NCBI RefSeq assembly: GCF_040807025.1
Contig: NC_090981.1
Coordinates: 66,907,645 to 66,971,644 of the forward strand
From: Struthio camelus
Taxonomy: Eukaryota; Chordata; Aves; Struthioniformes; Struthionidae
Direction of reading: 5' to 3'
DNA: 64,000 nt
The position numbers and the translations under genes are program-made. Below the pieces are notes generated by a model. That model did not search any database and was not told the origin of the DNA. It saw only the letters and a program-made list of their open reading frames with translations. Below are positions 1 to 13,200 of the stretch, piece by piece. Position 1 is the first letter of the stretch. Each line of letters opens with the position of its first letter.

Positions 1-639
1 TCCCTCTTCTTAAAAAGCAAAGAGAAAAGAAAAAAAGGAAAACACCAGGGAGCTGGTTGAGGGGAATACTGTGCGGAAAAAGTGGGTCGTTCTCATCTGT
101 CCTCCCCATGGCCCCTTCTCCTTCTCCTGCCTAAAGGGAGATCTGGTCCTTACTGTAGGAGAGCTGAGGGTAGGGCGGGCTGCAAGGATGTGTCCCTTCT
201 TCCCTGTTCCAAAACCCTTCCAAGACCTTCATGTTAATGTGTAGCCATTTTTTGTGTTGCTTTGTTTTTAAAACTTTGTTAGTGCCCTGGCCCCCTGTTC
301 CACGTGTGTTCAAACTATGACAATGGTGACAATTTAAGATAGTTTTAAGATGTAGACTTGCCACCAACAGGATAAAGAATAACCTTTTTTGGGAAAAAAA
401 AAAAAAAAAGACGACTTTGGTCCTGCACAAGTAAATTTGTCCTTACAGACTAGCTTTGGGACTCTGCTGTCCCACAGACGATTCAAAAGCTATCAAATAC
501 ATACAAAGCTGTATTTGTTCTTCACTGTCTAGCCATCGTAAAATAGAGTCATCATTTTATATTTAACAAGGAAAATGAAGATGTGCTACCTAATGCCATT
601 TGTCTAAGGACAAAAAGAAAAGGTTTGCAAATATTTGCT
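1..639. other. Region downstream of CFAP53, no gene seen
   Basis: This holds short chance open frames and a run of about 17 A at 394-410. I see no conserved protein or RNA gene. Confidence 0.5.
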
Positions 640-986
640 GTTTGAACGGCATTTTAATAAAAGTTTGCTGAAACTCTTCCGCAAAGTTTTCAGTTTGCAG
701 ATTTTAAGGAACACCTGCATATCATTCATGCCATAATAATACAGTATTGTACTATGGAGAAGGTACAATATTCTTATATTAAAAGTATCAAACGCTTTGA
801 TTTGGATCAGTGAATTTGTGAAAGAAAAATCCAATAAGGAGAAAATAACCTTTAAAATACCACATTTCTTCTATTTGCCAGTAAAATATTTTGAGCTTAA
901 CAGGGCAGAGGGGCCTCCTAATTAGAATCAGTTATAAAAGCCTTTAGAAAAATGTTTTTAAACGCAATCTAAAGTGAGCTAAAATA
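640..986 (-). other. CFAP53: Probable CFAP53 3' UTR
   Basis: This A/T-rich stretch follows the stop codon. The nearest polyadenylation-like hexamer on the minus strand is ATTAAA at 653-658, so the transcript may end near 640. No canonical AATAAA was noted close to the stop. The end point is an inference. Confidence 0.4.
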
Positions 987-1221
987 TCATAAGTGATCTT
1001 GTGTGCTAGACAAGAGTCTCCTCCTCAAAGGATGGATTTCTGCTAGTGTCACAGAAGGCCTTGCTAGAATATCCTCTATTCTTTTCTGGTAAGCTCTCTC
1101 TGCTGCCAGGGCTGATTCATATTCTCGCTGCTTCTCTTCTTCCTCAGCATCACGGGCTTGTTGTTGATAGGCAATCTGAGCCTTGAGTTGCTCTTGGTAT
1201 TCTTTTGCTTCCTTTACTTTT
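987..1221 (-). CDS. CFAP53: CFAP53 terminal coding exon 8 (residues 441-518, stop)
   Basis: The acceptor is TTCCAG. It encodes KVKEAKEYQEQLKAQIAYQQQ, then EEEEKQREYESALAAE, and ends IHPLRRRLLSSTQDHL before TGA at 987-989. Human CFAP53 ends similarly, with IHPMRKACPSKLPP. The last few residues are divergent. Confidence 0.94.
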
Positions 1222-4200
1222 CTGGAAATGACATATGAATAACTTATTTATGAGGTACGTGTAAATAACTTGGGTTTTTATCTGTTAACATGCAACCTTA
1301 GACCAAAGAACGATTCAAACTCCTGTTAGGAGATAACAGTAACTGCCACTCTACTAAATAAATGTGACATTGTTAATTAACCTGAAGTTCTTTGAAGCAT
1401 GAATTGCATTCTGCTGTCTTTTGTAACGCAGACTGCAAAATCGGTGCTTAACAAAAAAAAAAAAAAAAAAAAAGGCAAGAAAGCCCCCTTGGTTTCAGCA
1501 CGCTTTCTCTGGCCACCCTCAGGGCAATGAGAAGACAGAGAACGAGCATGTCAGGTTTCAGCTCTTTCCTAGCTGTGGCTCACTGCTGTGGCATCCTCAC
1601 ACCCAGTTTCCACTCCCTCCTTGAAGATAACGACAACGCACTTCCGACTGGGAAGGCAAGGTGCAGACTCCTGCTACAGCACTGTGCGGATATGCTAGGA
1701 AATGGCTGTCAGAAGAAATCATCCTTCCACTCTACCTCAAGAGCCACGTATTTCTTTCACTACCCGCTGGAGTGGCAGTGGAAGCCTACCTACGTGCTCA
1801 GGCACTTCAAGAGCAGAAATCACGTAGACGCTTAAATGCCAGCAGTCTAGTCAAGACTTGTGTGCTAAAACAATACAGGCTGAACCACGTGGCACTTACT
1901 GACACCACTGAATGCCATCCTTGCCACAAAGTGAAGCATACCCAAAGTGAAGTCCTGCACGTTTACTTCCACAGGGTGCGATTTCCGCCGTACCCAAGAG
2001 AACGTTACCGATAACGCTATCGGAGATGCAACAGATACTAGCTCTGGAAGGAGCTACTCGGTTACCTCCTGCTCGCACGTGCCGAGAGAACGGGCAGAAG
2101 TAGCAAAAGGTAATCGCATGAGTGAAATAAGGTGCTTTGCCCTAGGTTTGGCATGACACCCAGAGGTACATTTTAGCTACTGCGAATAACAAAATTCTTG
2201 CCTTGAGGAAAAGCAAGGCAATGAGAAGCCTGTGGAACGGGGTGATGTGCACTAGTCTGGTATTTTTGTGGCTGACTGTACTATTGTTCAAGGGAGGTAT
2301 GTGGGTGGAGTTCAGCAAGAAGTCTGAACGGCCAAATTCTCCTAGGTAAGTAATGAACTAACCTTTCATTAAATTCTCCTCCCCAAACCTCGGCCACTCC
2401 TAGTAACAGCTCAGAGTGTCAGAGGATGTGTTTATTAAACACAATTAGTATAAGTCACATGATGGTCCAAAGAGTCCAAAACAAGTATATGTAAGGAAAC
2501 GCCATTATTTGTATGATGAGATCAGAATTGGTAATCTAATACCAATTGCAATATAACTGGGCTGCTACTGAGCAGTTTGGACCTGTTAAGTTTTGTGGCA
2601 GAGCCTCTCTGTACAGAAGAGAGCCAAGTACTCTCTTGCACAGTCAGCTGAAAAGAAGAATTAGCCAACTTGGAAGTTTAAAAGCTTGGCCTGCAATAAA
2701 AGGAACCAGCAGTATAAAAGAAAAATACCTTGCGTATTTTTCTTCTTCTATACGTTTGAGTTCTGTGATTGCTTCAGCAAATAGCTTCCTTTCTTGGGCA
2801 AGTTCTTCCTGTTCCTTTGCATTTCTCTCCACTGCAAAAAATAAAAAAAATACTTTCAGAAGATACTTACTCGCTTAGCCCTGCTAAGCTTGAAGGAACA
2901 GTGAGACTGTATTCAAGCCAAGCGGCCTAAATAGCAAGCCTGAGCTTTTTTGTTTCTGGAGAGGCACACAAGCAATAGGAAGGATATTCTTAGCCTGTTT
3001 GTTTGTCATCGCTCAGAAAAGATTTCACATTCAGAACTTCTTAACAATAATAATGTAATTAATAATAATGATTGCACACTCATGCAAGCCTTACTTTACT
3101 AGGCTTTGTTCTGGTAATAGCAATGAGAAATCGGTGTAAGCACTGCCCGTAGGAATAAAGTTTCAGGAGCAGATTCACAGACAATAGCACTGCTGTACAC
3201 TCATCCATGCAACCCATGCACGCCAGGCCAGACGGTCCTCCAGGAAGCGGTGTGTGGTACTCCCTCTGCACCTGCTCCTGCCCCTGCCAAAACTTGCATT
3301 CACATAGCAAGAGCCCTGTTTGGTGCACAGACAGGGAGCTGTTACTACTTACACTTCTCCTCAATCTGCAGTTGTCTTGTATCCAGGACATCTTTCAGTA
3401 GTTGTTTTCTAGCTTCCTTTTCTAATCGCAATTGCTCAGCTTTCTTGGCCCAAGCCTTCGCCATCTCTTCATCAAGGAGCTTGTCCGCTTCTTTTTCTCG
3501 CTGTTTCTCCTCCTCCAGCTGTTGTGCCAGGTGTGCCCAGTAAGTCTGCTGCTCCTTGAAAAGCTCTTGCTGCAAACACACGGACATTTGCAGATCTGAG
3601 CAAACAAGTTAAAACCGCGCTTTTCAAAAAAGTGAGGAGAAACAGTGGTTTGTGGCCAATGTGGGAAATGGGGCTGGGAAGAGAGATCTCTGTTCAGAGC
3701 TCTGTCGTAGAAAGAACTGTGCAAAATCTGTCCCCTAGCCAGTAGCCGATGCCTGGAGAACAGTGTGAGAGCCAAACAAATACAACGACAAGAGAGTTGT
3801 GCTCTCCTCCTAGCAGTTCGGCTGCCTGCAGCACAGAAATTTGGCAAACACTTTCCACAGCTGCCTGGACGACTTCACCCCACCTACATTAGAAGACATG
3901 GGAGCGAATAGAGTTCTAAATATCAGCTCTTCTAATTTTGTCCCAAGGTCTAAGTGATTGGTGGTTATGGAAGAAGTTGATACCACTTTTCTAACCTACA
4001 AGAGCTTTTAAATACCTGAGCAGAATAAGGAATGCAGCTCCCTGCTCTGTCTTAAAGGTACCTCGAGACCTGTTTTCACCCCAAATGCTGGGCAATCTAC
4101 TTGTTTTAAATTAAAGAAGTGATAGACACATCCATGTTTTCATGGCATCTCCAAGATATTTAATGCAAGGTCTCGTGCCTAAACTGAAGGAAGTAGCTGC

Positions 4201-7200
4201 AGACATTGGCAGTGGCATCTTTTCTGCCAGGAATAAAGGGCAGGTTACCATTGCTAATGAAAACTGATTTGCTTAAAAAGAAGGTATATATTTTTAAAGT
4301 AAAAATAGAACCTCTGCTGCAGAAGAGTGTTCTTAACTTTTTATAAAAAAAACGAACACCAAGAAGTACCACATAAAATGAAGCAATAGTTGCTTATGAT
4401 CCTTCTGTAGCAATACAAAAACCGGAATTCAAGTTATGCTGTGGCATGCAAAAACTTTCACTTGTATTCTTCAACTACAATTATAGCTAGCTAATTATTA
4501 AAGATTTAAAACTGTTTCTTAGTATTTTAATGCATTAGAGTAGGTTAAATATTTACTTTCCTCTGCAGTTACAAATATTTAATAAATTAGGTCCATGAAA
4601 CAGAAAACTTTTGCTCATCTCCATTATATCCACACAGGATAAAGCCCCAAAAGGTTAAGTAATTTATGCATAATGAAATCAGCACAGGGAGGGGACAAGA
4701 TTCCAGGATTACCTGGGAGCCCTCTCCTTTGGTCTAACCTCGCAGCCTTGCAGACCTCAGAACAAGCTTTAAAGTACTCACTGTGATTGCAACGGACAGC
4801 AGGCTTCTTCAGAAGGGTAGCGCGCTGGCAGGAGGAGAGGCAACAGGCAACACAACAAAAGAATCACCTTGTTCGGAGAAGAGGGCTTGTGCCTGATCTC
4901 ATTTATACTGCGCAACTCCACTAACAGCCATAAAGTTAGTCCAGGTGAGGTATTGCCCCAAACTTCAAAATGAACATCTCTTGCCCTTACTTTTCTTTTC
5001 TTTTTCTCCTCTGTGGCCCCTTGGGATTCCTGAAGAGTTTTTTCTAGGATCTTCATATCTAGGGCAAGTTCCTCCTGTTTTTCTTCATTCAGACGCTTCA
5101 TCTTGTCCTGTGCTGCACTGACCAACATGTCCCCGCACTCCTTCTGCTTTTGTAATTTCTCCATCTGAAGTCGTTCGCTTTCTAGTTTAAGCAGTTGCTT
5201 TTCTTCTTCCTACAACAATAAGAACAGCCAACTTGCAAAACATTGTATAACTTCAAACAAAATGATGGGTAGGATCAGTTTAATTGGAACACAGAAGAGG
5301 GAAGATAAATATTAAAAGCCTTTCTGACTGACACTAGAAGATTTTGGAATTATTAGTGTCATCTCTTAGAGCTGTTAAAGCATGAACATTTTAGCATACC
5401 ATTCATTAGATTTCAGGATTTTATCTTTAATTATCACATGCACTTCAGAACAAAATACTGGAATGCCTGACACTCTCTAAATACTTCAAGCGGATAGACA
5501 GAGTCATCTCTTTAGAGGAAATTAAAAGAATTTCAACACATATGATCCATATCCAAGCCCTCATACACAGCTGTAACCACTAGCCAATAGCGGAGCCATG
5601 CTCTCCTCCCTATAACTGAGTATATTATATATACTGTATATGTTAATGAATGTTACAGATATATATACGCACACAAGATTATTTAACCAAAAATTAGCGA
5701 GTAGAATCAATAAAGTAACTTAGTATAATTCCTGAACATCCTGCACTCAAACATCATAGTAACACAGGATGGGGCCATCGTTAACTTATCTACAGGTCTC
5801 AGAAACTACATCTTAGCTGTCTTGTCAACCTAGTTTTAAATAAAGTGGCTCTTTCATAACATAAACAATTCTTCTAAAATGCATCAGTAAGTTTGTTATA
5901 AACAGCCTTTCTAATCCCCTCCACATGGAAAGACAAGCTGCGCTTGGCTGCATAACACACCCATCCTGACTCTTGCAGCTGACATTGCTGCATTGCCTTC
6001 CCAGGATGGTGGAAGAGGCTCTGTCTGAATGGCCAAATGCACTTTCGGAAGCTGATAAAACAGCTTCGAAACTCTCAGTATCTTATCTGAGCCACTGAAT
6101 AAGTAATCCAAAAGACTTTGAACAGTAAAGAAGGAAAGAAGGTGGGAACAGTGAGCAAACTACTGGGGAAGTTCGCAAAATGGCACACGTCTTCGGTTGA
6201 ATCCTGACACCATTGGAGGTGTATGAGAATTGCTAAGGATGGGATCCACTGTGCTTTTTCTATGGCAGTTTATATGACGCATTAATACAACATTGTAAAC
6301 ATGCAAAGAAATTGTTGCCAATGATCCTTCTGCAAGCCAGGACTGAAATGCCTTGGCAGAAACATGTCTAGCGCTTTCTGTGGCTACAAGCAGGAAAGCA
6401 CGTTTTCCTTCCTCAAAAAACCTTTTTCCTTTGCAACAGCCCGTAGAAAGCAGTTATACACAGATACACTTAGCTGTCCATTGCCTGCCCTTAACTCTGA
6501 TGAAACCTCTGATCATTAGAGGCTACAGACTCTGCTCGGAGATACCTGTCATGCGGCCATCTGTCACACGGCTCTTCTGCGGAAAAAGGATTGTGCCCCA
6601 TTTTCAAAACAGAAACTCTCCTTTATGGACCCTTTGAAAAGCTTTTTTTCAGAGATTATACCATTTTACCAGGAATTGCTCTCCTTCACAGAGCTCAAGG
6701 CAGCTGTCTTCAGGGGAAGCTACAAAGTCTTCTGTTCTAACACCATTTTTCTGAAAAGGCCAGGTAAGAAATGCTTTTTGTCTCAGAGGACTAGCTGTGC
6801 CTTAGAAGTTGCCAAAAGAAAAGACTTTTCTTGCACATGTTTTCAAAAAAGTGAAACAGTGCAGTCTAGCTTGCAATAAGGACTCTGCACTTTTACAGCA
6901 AGATCTTCCAAACTTGAGACTCATAATCGCCATTATTTCTAAAAAGAAATGGAGTTCACACCTTGCCAGTATCAGCTTTGAAAGCCTTGGAGTACCCTGC
7001 CTGATCATTTGATCACTAGGTGTGAATAGCAGCAACATGAATACCGCTCACACAGCCTATCTAAAAAATGAGGACTGAGTCTGAACCAAGCAGGCTCCCA
7101 TAATTCATTAGGTCAAGGCAGAGTATTGTGAATTAGTGAGCTCCACCAAAGTTAACACAATTAAGCCAAGCCTACGCTGGCGGAAGACGAGAAAAGAAGA

Positions 7201-10200
7201 GGGCAGTGGCCAGAAGAGTTGAGCTAAATGAGTTGAATATTTCCCACGATGTGGCACCTGCCACCAGCCAGCTCTAATAGGTGAAAGAGCTTTGGCATTG
7301 CTTGCAGATTTGTATCTGTTAAAGACTGAGCTTTAAAAAGGGGTGTAGATTCTGAAATTCAGTCAGCGGGGGTACCTACACCTGCAAAACATTGCTGCCT
7401 GCATTACTGACCACAGAATGGTGAAATGCAACCACATAACTGTAAAAAATGGAAGTATGAGCAAGCAAAGCCTGACTGCATAAGCGGTTGGCATTTTTCA
7501 TATACAAACACACACCCCCGCTCCTTATAGCTACGTATCTGTCAGGGGCCCCGGGTGCACCAACAGGCCCTGCACGTCTCCCTGCTCAAGGGCTTGGCTG
7601 CCTGTGCTCCCGGCCAGCTCCAGTACAAGCCTTGGATTAGAAAGAGCGGGGTGAGAACAAGCTGGGAGACATGACCCGGGGCTGCAGTTTGGCTCTGTGG
7701 CTCACCCCGAGACCTGGGGTGCATTATTGCAGGGATACAAGAATCTCTCTAGCTATCCCACTGGAAACTGGAAGTCAGAAAATTGCAAAGACGTCTGGCA
7801 AAAGCTGAAAAACATTTCAGTTTCCCACCAAGGCTCCACGAGGCTTTGAATGCTACAATCCCATTACATGCTAAATTTCAAGAGACGCATTTCCCTCTGT
7901 AAACTGGAGTGCCTTTGCCATGGCTCTGGAAAAGAGGCTTAACATAATAGGAGGGCCTCAGGTACTAATGGAATCAGTGAAAATACAAATAAGGTACAGA
8001 TTAATCTCAATGTCCAGTAAGCCTGTCGTTAGGAGGGCCTTTTGGAGAATGCTGAATTGAGAACGACATGGAAATTACCAGCAAGCGAGCCTCTTCTTCT
8101 TTCAGCCGCTTTGCTTCCTCTCTGTGAGCGTTCAGCACGGCTACCTGGGCTCCGAGGACGCTCAGCACTTCTCGATGTTGTTCTGCTGCTTTCTGCATAT
8201 CCGCCGCCTCTCGTTTTTCCTTGGCCAACCTATCCTCTTCCCAAAGCTCGGCAAACATTTGCTCCTCCTTCTGTTGTTGCTTTTTCAATTCCTCCTTAAG
8301 AGCTAGCTGGGCCAGTCGGTCTGCACACACTTCCCTGCGGTGCTTCTGCACCCACCACGTGCGAAACTCCTCACATTGTTCTCTGAATGGCAACAAAATA
8401 AGTGGGAAAAAATAATAATAATCAAGTCTGGTGGTGTGTGAGAGATGGAGGGCCCCAAACTCACAACCGCGCATAGGACTGCAGCTCAGGATGCCAAAGT
8501 CTTACTCCTGGTCCGACACTGACTCCTCGGGAGGCCTAAGGAATCACAGAGAGCCCGTTTTGATGGGGATTTTGACATTAATGAGTTGAAGAGCAGCTCC
8601 TGTATTTCTATTTGTGTGTATATATTTAACATTACACACGTTCCAACATTTAAATTGTCCTTTACTCAACTGAAGACTTAGACTAGCTTTACTGGTCACT
8701 CGAAAGCCCCATCACATTCAGAAACTACTCTGAAAGCGGAAATTTATGTTACGCTGTTAAACAGGGGCCACTAGAATTTTATTAATTTTGTGGGATAGTT
8801 CGTAAAAACTGCAGTAAAATCCTGGAGAAGCTAGTAATTCATCGAACAAGTAAAATAGCTTTTAGTTTTCATTTACTCCCTAAAGCTGGATTGCATATAT
8901 GTGAATACTTACCTTCAACTGAAGAGCATGCAACTATTTACAGACTCTGTCCACTTTCATTTTTACAAATAAAGCACTGTGGAGATCAGCAGGTGCGATC
9001 AAACAAAATTTAATTTGAACAGCATACAAGCATTTTAATTCCATTCTATAAACAGGATATAGATTTTCATAAAGTGAAAATGTGAAAGGAACAGATAATG
9101 GTGGATATCTATAAGCATTAGGGATGTGTGATAAGCACACATGCATGCTGTGAAGTAAAAAAAAAATCTCAAATTATTTCATGCTGAATGAAACTATCTT
9201 CTATGGATTACTGCAATGCTATTTGAGAATTCATAGCGGGCATCATAAGAAATCATTGACCGAATCTGGAACCATTGTGTGACAGCAGTAGTTATTTGTA
9301 TAATGTGAAATATTTTTACTTTATGCAATGTTACTCTGACAATTCTGTAAAGCAAAAATATTAAATATTCATCAAGCAGCTATTTCATAGTATTATAGTT
9401 CTCAACATCAGGATGGTTATTTAATTTTCATAAAAACAAAATCTGAATGAATTCTACTCAATATATTTTCTTACTTACAAGCAAAATTAAAATTGCCAGC
9501 ACTGAAATAAGACTTTCAGTGTTTTACTTTTCCATATTCCATGGCTCTGCTGAGGATCTGTCTTTGCAGTCCACTCCTCGCAGGACAGGTACTCTTGCAG
9601 GCCCGGAGTCGAGCACAAACCCGATGGTGACCCCTCTGCAGGGTGGCAGGAGTTCCCTAAACACATACGGGGATGTAGGACCTCCCAAACTGTCTGCGCA
9701 TGCTAATAAATCCCTACGTTCAGGGAAACAGACTTCCCAAAGTTCTTTGGTTTCACTCCAAATTTCTCTCTCACCTCAACATCCCATAGGTTTAACAGTA
9801 AAACTAAAAAATGGTTAGTTTTGTGAGACATAATGCCTAGATTTTAGATACTGGGACAAAAGTTACTAGGAAGTCAAAAAAAAAAAAATGTAATCCTCGT
9901 CTGTGCGTACCAAGAATATTCCTCCCCCAATGGTTCAGCACTCCTCATCAAGAACGCTTTGCCATATCCTAACGTGAGACTAAGGGGCTCAGTGTTAGAA
10001 AGTTTTCACTTTTCCAAATGTTTCCTAAATCCAGTACAGCTGCCGTCTCCATCCATGTCTTCTTCTTGCCAGCAGCCACTGTTTTCTGCCTCATGGTTCA
10101 GCCGTAAGCTGCTGGGGCCAGAGCACCTCTCTCTTCGTTCGCTGCTTGTAAAGCACCGAATGCCACGGAGGCTGGGGTGAAAGGTGCTAAGCACAGTACG

Positions 10201-13200
10201 CAAGCAATAAACAAGGGAAAAGAAAATTCTCATTTCGCTCAATATCCAAAAGGCATTTCTAACCTCTTAACTGTTTCTAACTGAGAAAAAAAACCAATAG
10301 TAATCTGTCACATCTGCTTTTGCTAACATCAAGTCCATATAAAAATCAAACCTCTTGAAAATAGCACTTTTCTCTCCCAATCCTAGGACACTGCATCCTC
10401 TAACCAAACGTTGGTCCAACTTCTGGGTAGAAGTTAACGGTGATTAGAGATGACAACACTAATTCGTATTCATAAAGAACGTATTTCTAAAATGTTCTGT
10501 GGAAAGCGTACCATTCTTCAGATTCAAAGTCCCATACCATTAGCAATAACTATATTATCTTAATATAATGGGTTCAAAGTTCCCTCAGTAGCTGAAGGAT
10601 TAAAAAATTAAGTTATTCTTTTCCATGATTTTAAGCTAACCTCAATGCAATTGAATTCTCAGAGGGGAAGATAAGTTAAATAAATAACAGCTTGACACAG
10701 TTAGAATGTTAATATAAAATAACTCTGTAATTGCTTGATTTCATCACAATAATTCCTTCCAAGCAGCTTTTAAAGCAATCTATGAACATCTGCTCCCCCA
10801 GATGGCTGTTTCTACTCCTCACTTTGCTAACCTAAGCTTCTTAACATTCAAATTCTGGCCTCTATGTAGTCACTTCCCAAAGACAGAAACTACATTTATC
10901 CCAACCCCCCACCCCCAGTTATTTATTCATTTTATAGCTGTGGTACAAAGATGCTGCGATAACAACATTCTCTATATGGATACTTCTGACGTTATCACAA
11001 TAAAGAGGATGCAATATGTGTTTTATGCAAATTTTAATTGTAATTTAATTGTAATTTTCTCTAAATATATCATTAAGGAACATTCCCTCAGACTAACACT
11101 GACCGGATATTTTTCCGCAGAAGTTGCAGCCCTGCACAAAACAGCTACGAATTCCAGCAGGACTCTGCCGGTTCAAGCACCGTGCTCTCTATCTCCTCAC
11201 AACGAAGGACCTTTCCTGGCGAATACCCATACTGAAAAGCAGTTCTTTCTATACATACCCCCTGCAAACCTGGCCCGCAAGACGAGTTAAAAAGCTGCCT
11301 CCTTGAGTACCCTGGAGTAACATCCTGGAGTGCTGTGCACTATAGGTATTCCTATACCTCAGGTTTAAGAACCAGTACCTGTAAAATAATAGAGTGCCTT
11401 GCTTAAAGTTAAGAGAAATATGAAGTCTGTATCAGGTGTTAGAGAGATATTCGACATAGCTATAAAATTCAGAGACAGAGGAACAGAAGCATGTGCATAT
11501 CTAGTTATTACCGAAATGATCTCCTGGGGTTCCTCTGGGTGTGCTCTAGATGACAGGCTGTGACACATTTACAGCTTTCTGGTTGCGGATCCAGTTCTTC
11601 AGTAAGCTCCCGTTCCATAAATCACAGTCACACGCGAACACCCGCAATGCGAATACTTCCTGCTTCCTCCTAACAACCCAAACCTATCAAGGACAGACGT
11701 CCAAGACTCAGATCTTCTCTTCCCGCCTCCCCCAAAATCATTCCTTAATCTTTATCTCACTCGGGAAGGAATTTTGCCCTTCTGCCCACCCCTCCGTTCT
11801 CTCCCAACCACACACCCATTCTGCTTTGGGCACAGCCAGCTCCAGGTATCGCTGGGTGGCAGATAAACGGCTGTTCTGGTGCTCAAGCCCACAAGTGAAA
11901 TATGCCACCCCTTCCCACTGTGTCCAGACCCAAGCCTTTTCATCCTCTAGAGCTTCTTTCCATATAGCTCTCTAATAGCATTTTATATAACAGCAAAAGA
12001 TCAGCGGTCCAGCTAGCCCTGTGCTCCGTCTCTGCCAGCAACAACAGGAGATGCCATCTAGGAAGAATCCACAAATCTGGCCACGCTGTGGTCATTACCT
12101 CACAGTTCCCCAGCATCCAAAACTTGTTGTATTAAGGATGTTTGTGGGTACATCACATCCTTGTCTATTCCCTGTACTATCTTTTTATGGCTCTGTCATC
12201 CACAACTTTGCCTCATCTCTCCTTGGACATGCTGATACCAGCTGCCCCCACAGCATCCTGCTGCAAGGGTGTTCAAGCTCCTTGAGGCCTCTCAGGTGCA
12301 TGCCCTAGAGTCCAAGTGACTCACTGACTTGTATTCTGGATCTCAAGCTTCTTTATATTTACTTCATATTTAATGCGCTCCTCCAACGTATTGGCTGCAA
12401 GGAATGCACTGAGGCAGGAGTTCCCCCCAAATCCTCAGCAGTGAAAATGTATGCCAATAATTCATTTTCTGCTATGGACTGATCATCACCGAGTGCCTCT
12501 TTTGTATCCTTGTCACAAAATGGTACCATCAGTGGCTAGCTAGCTTTCCGCTTCAATATAGTAAAATAAATTACTATAAGCTTTTAACAACCTTTTAAAA
12601 AGGTGCCTTTGTAATCTTTTTTAGCTCTTTTAACTTTCTGTTCACATATGACCTGCCATGCTTTATGAGCTTTTCCTACTCTCTCTGTATGGGCAAAAGT
12701 TCCGTTTTTAAGTGCTAGCCTTTTCCCAGTGAATCCTTAATATTTCTACCGAGCCATGTAGGGAGGGATTTTATTGAAATGCTTTGTTTTCTTTTCAAAT
12801 TGTAGCATACATTTCACTTTGGCTTCTAGTGTCTTTGAACAGCCTCCAAACTGTTTGTAGGCTTCTTGCTTTCCGAACTGCTCCTTTTAAGTTTCATCAT
12901 TATTATTATTATTAATTGCCTCATTTTTACATACTTCCTTTCTTGAAGTTGAATATGATGCACTGGACTTATCTGGCTTGTCCTCTCCTGCTCCAATGCA
13001 CTACTGGACACATTCAGAATTGTATTGTGATTGCTAATACAGAGCAGCTGTCCCACCAAAACCCCTAAACTAGAACCAAATTTTGAACAGCATCTTTGCT
13101 CATGGGGTTTAAGGCCAGCTTTCTGTGAAGTGCTTATTGCAGCCATACAACCATGCAACAGCAGATTTTGGAAGGGACCTCTGCAGGTCATCCAGCCCAA

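Noticed and set aside
3422-3847. 141-codon minus-strand open frame over CFAP53 exon 6
   Set aside because: It is in the wrong frame relative to the conserved coiled coil and extends into the intron.
10802-11290. 162-codon open frame in CFAP53 intron 3
   Set aside because: A/T-rich chance frame without homology or conserved splice context.
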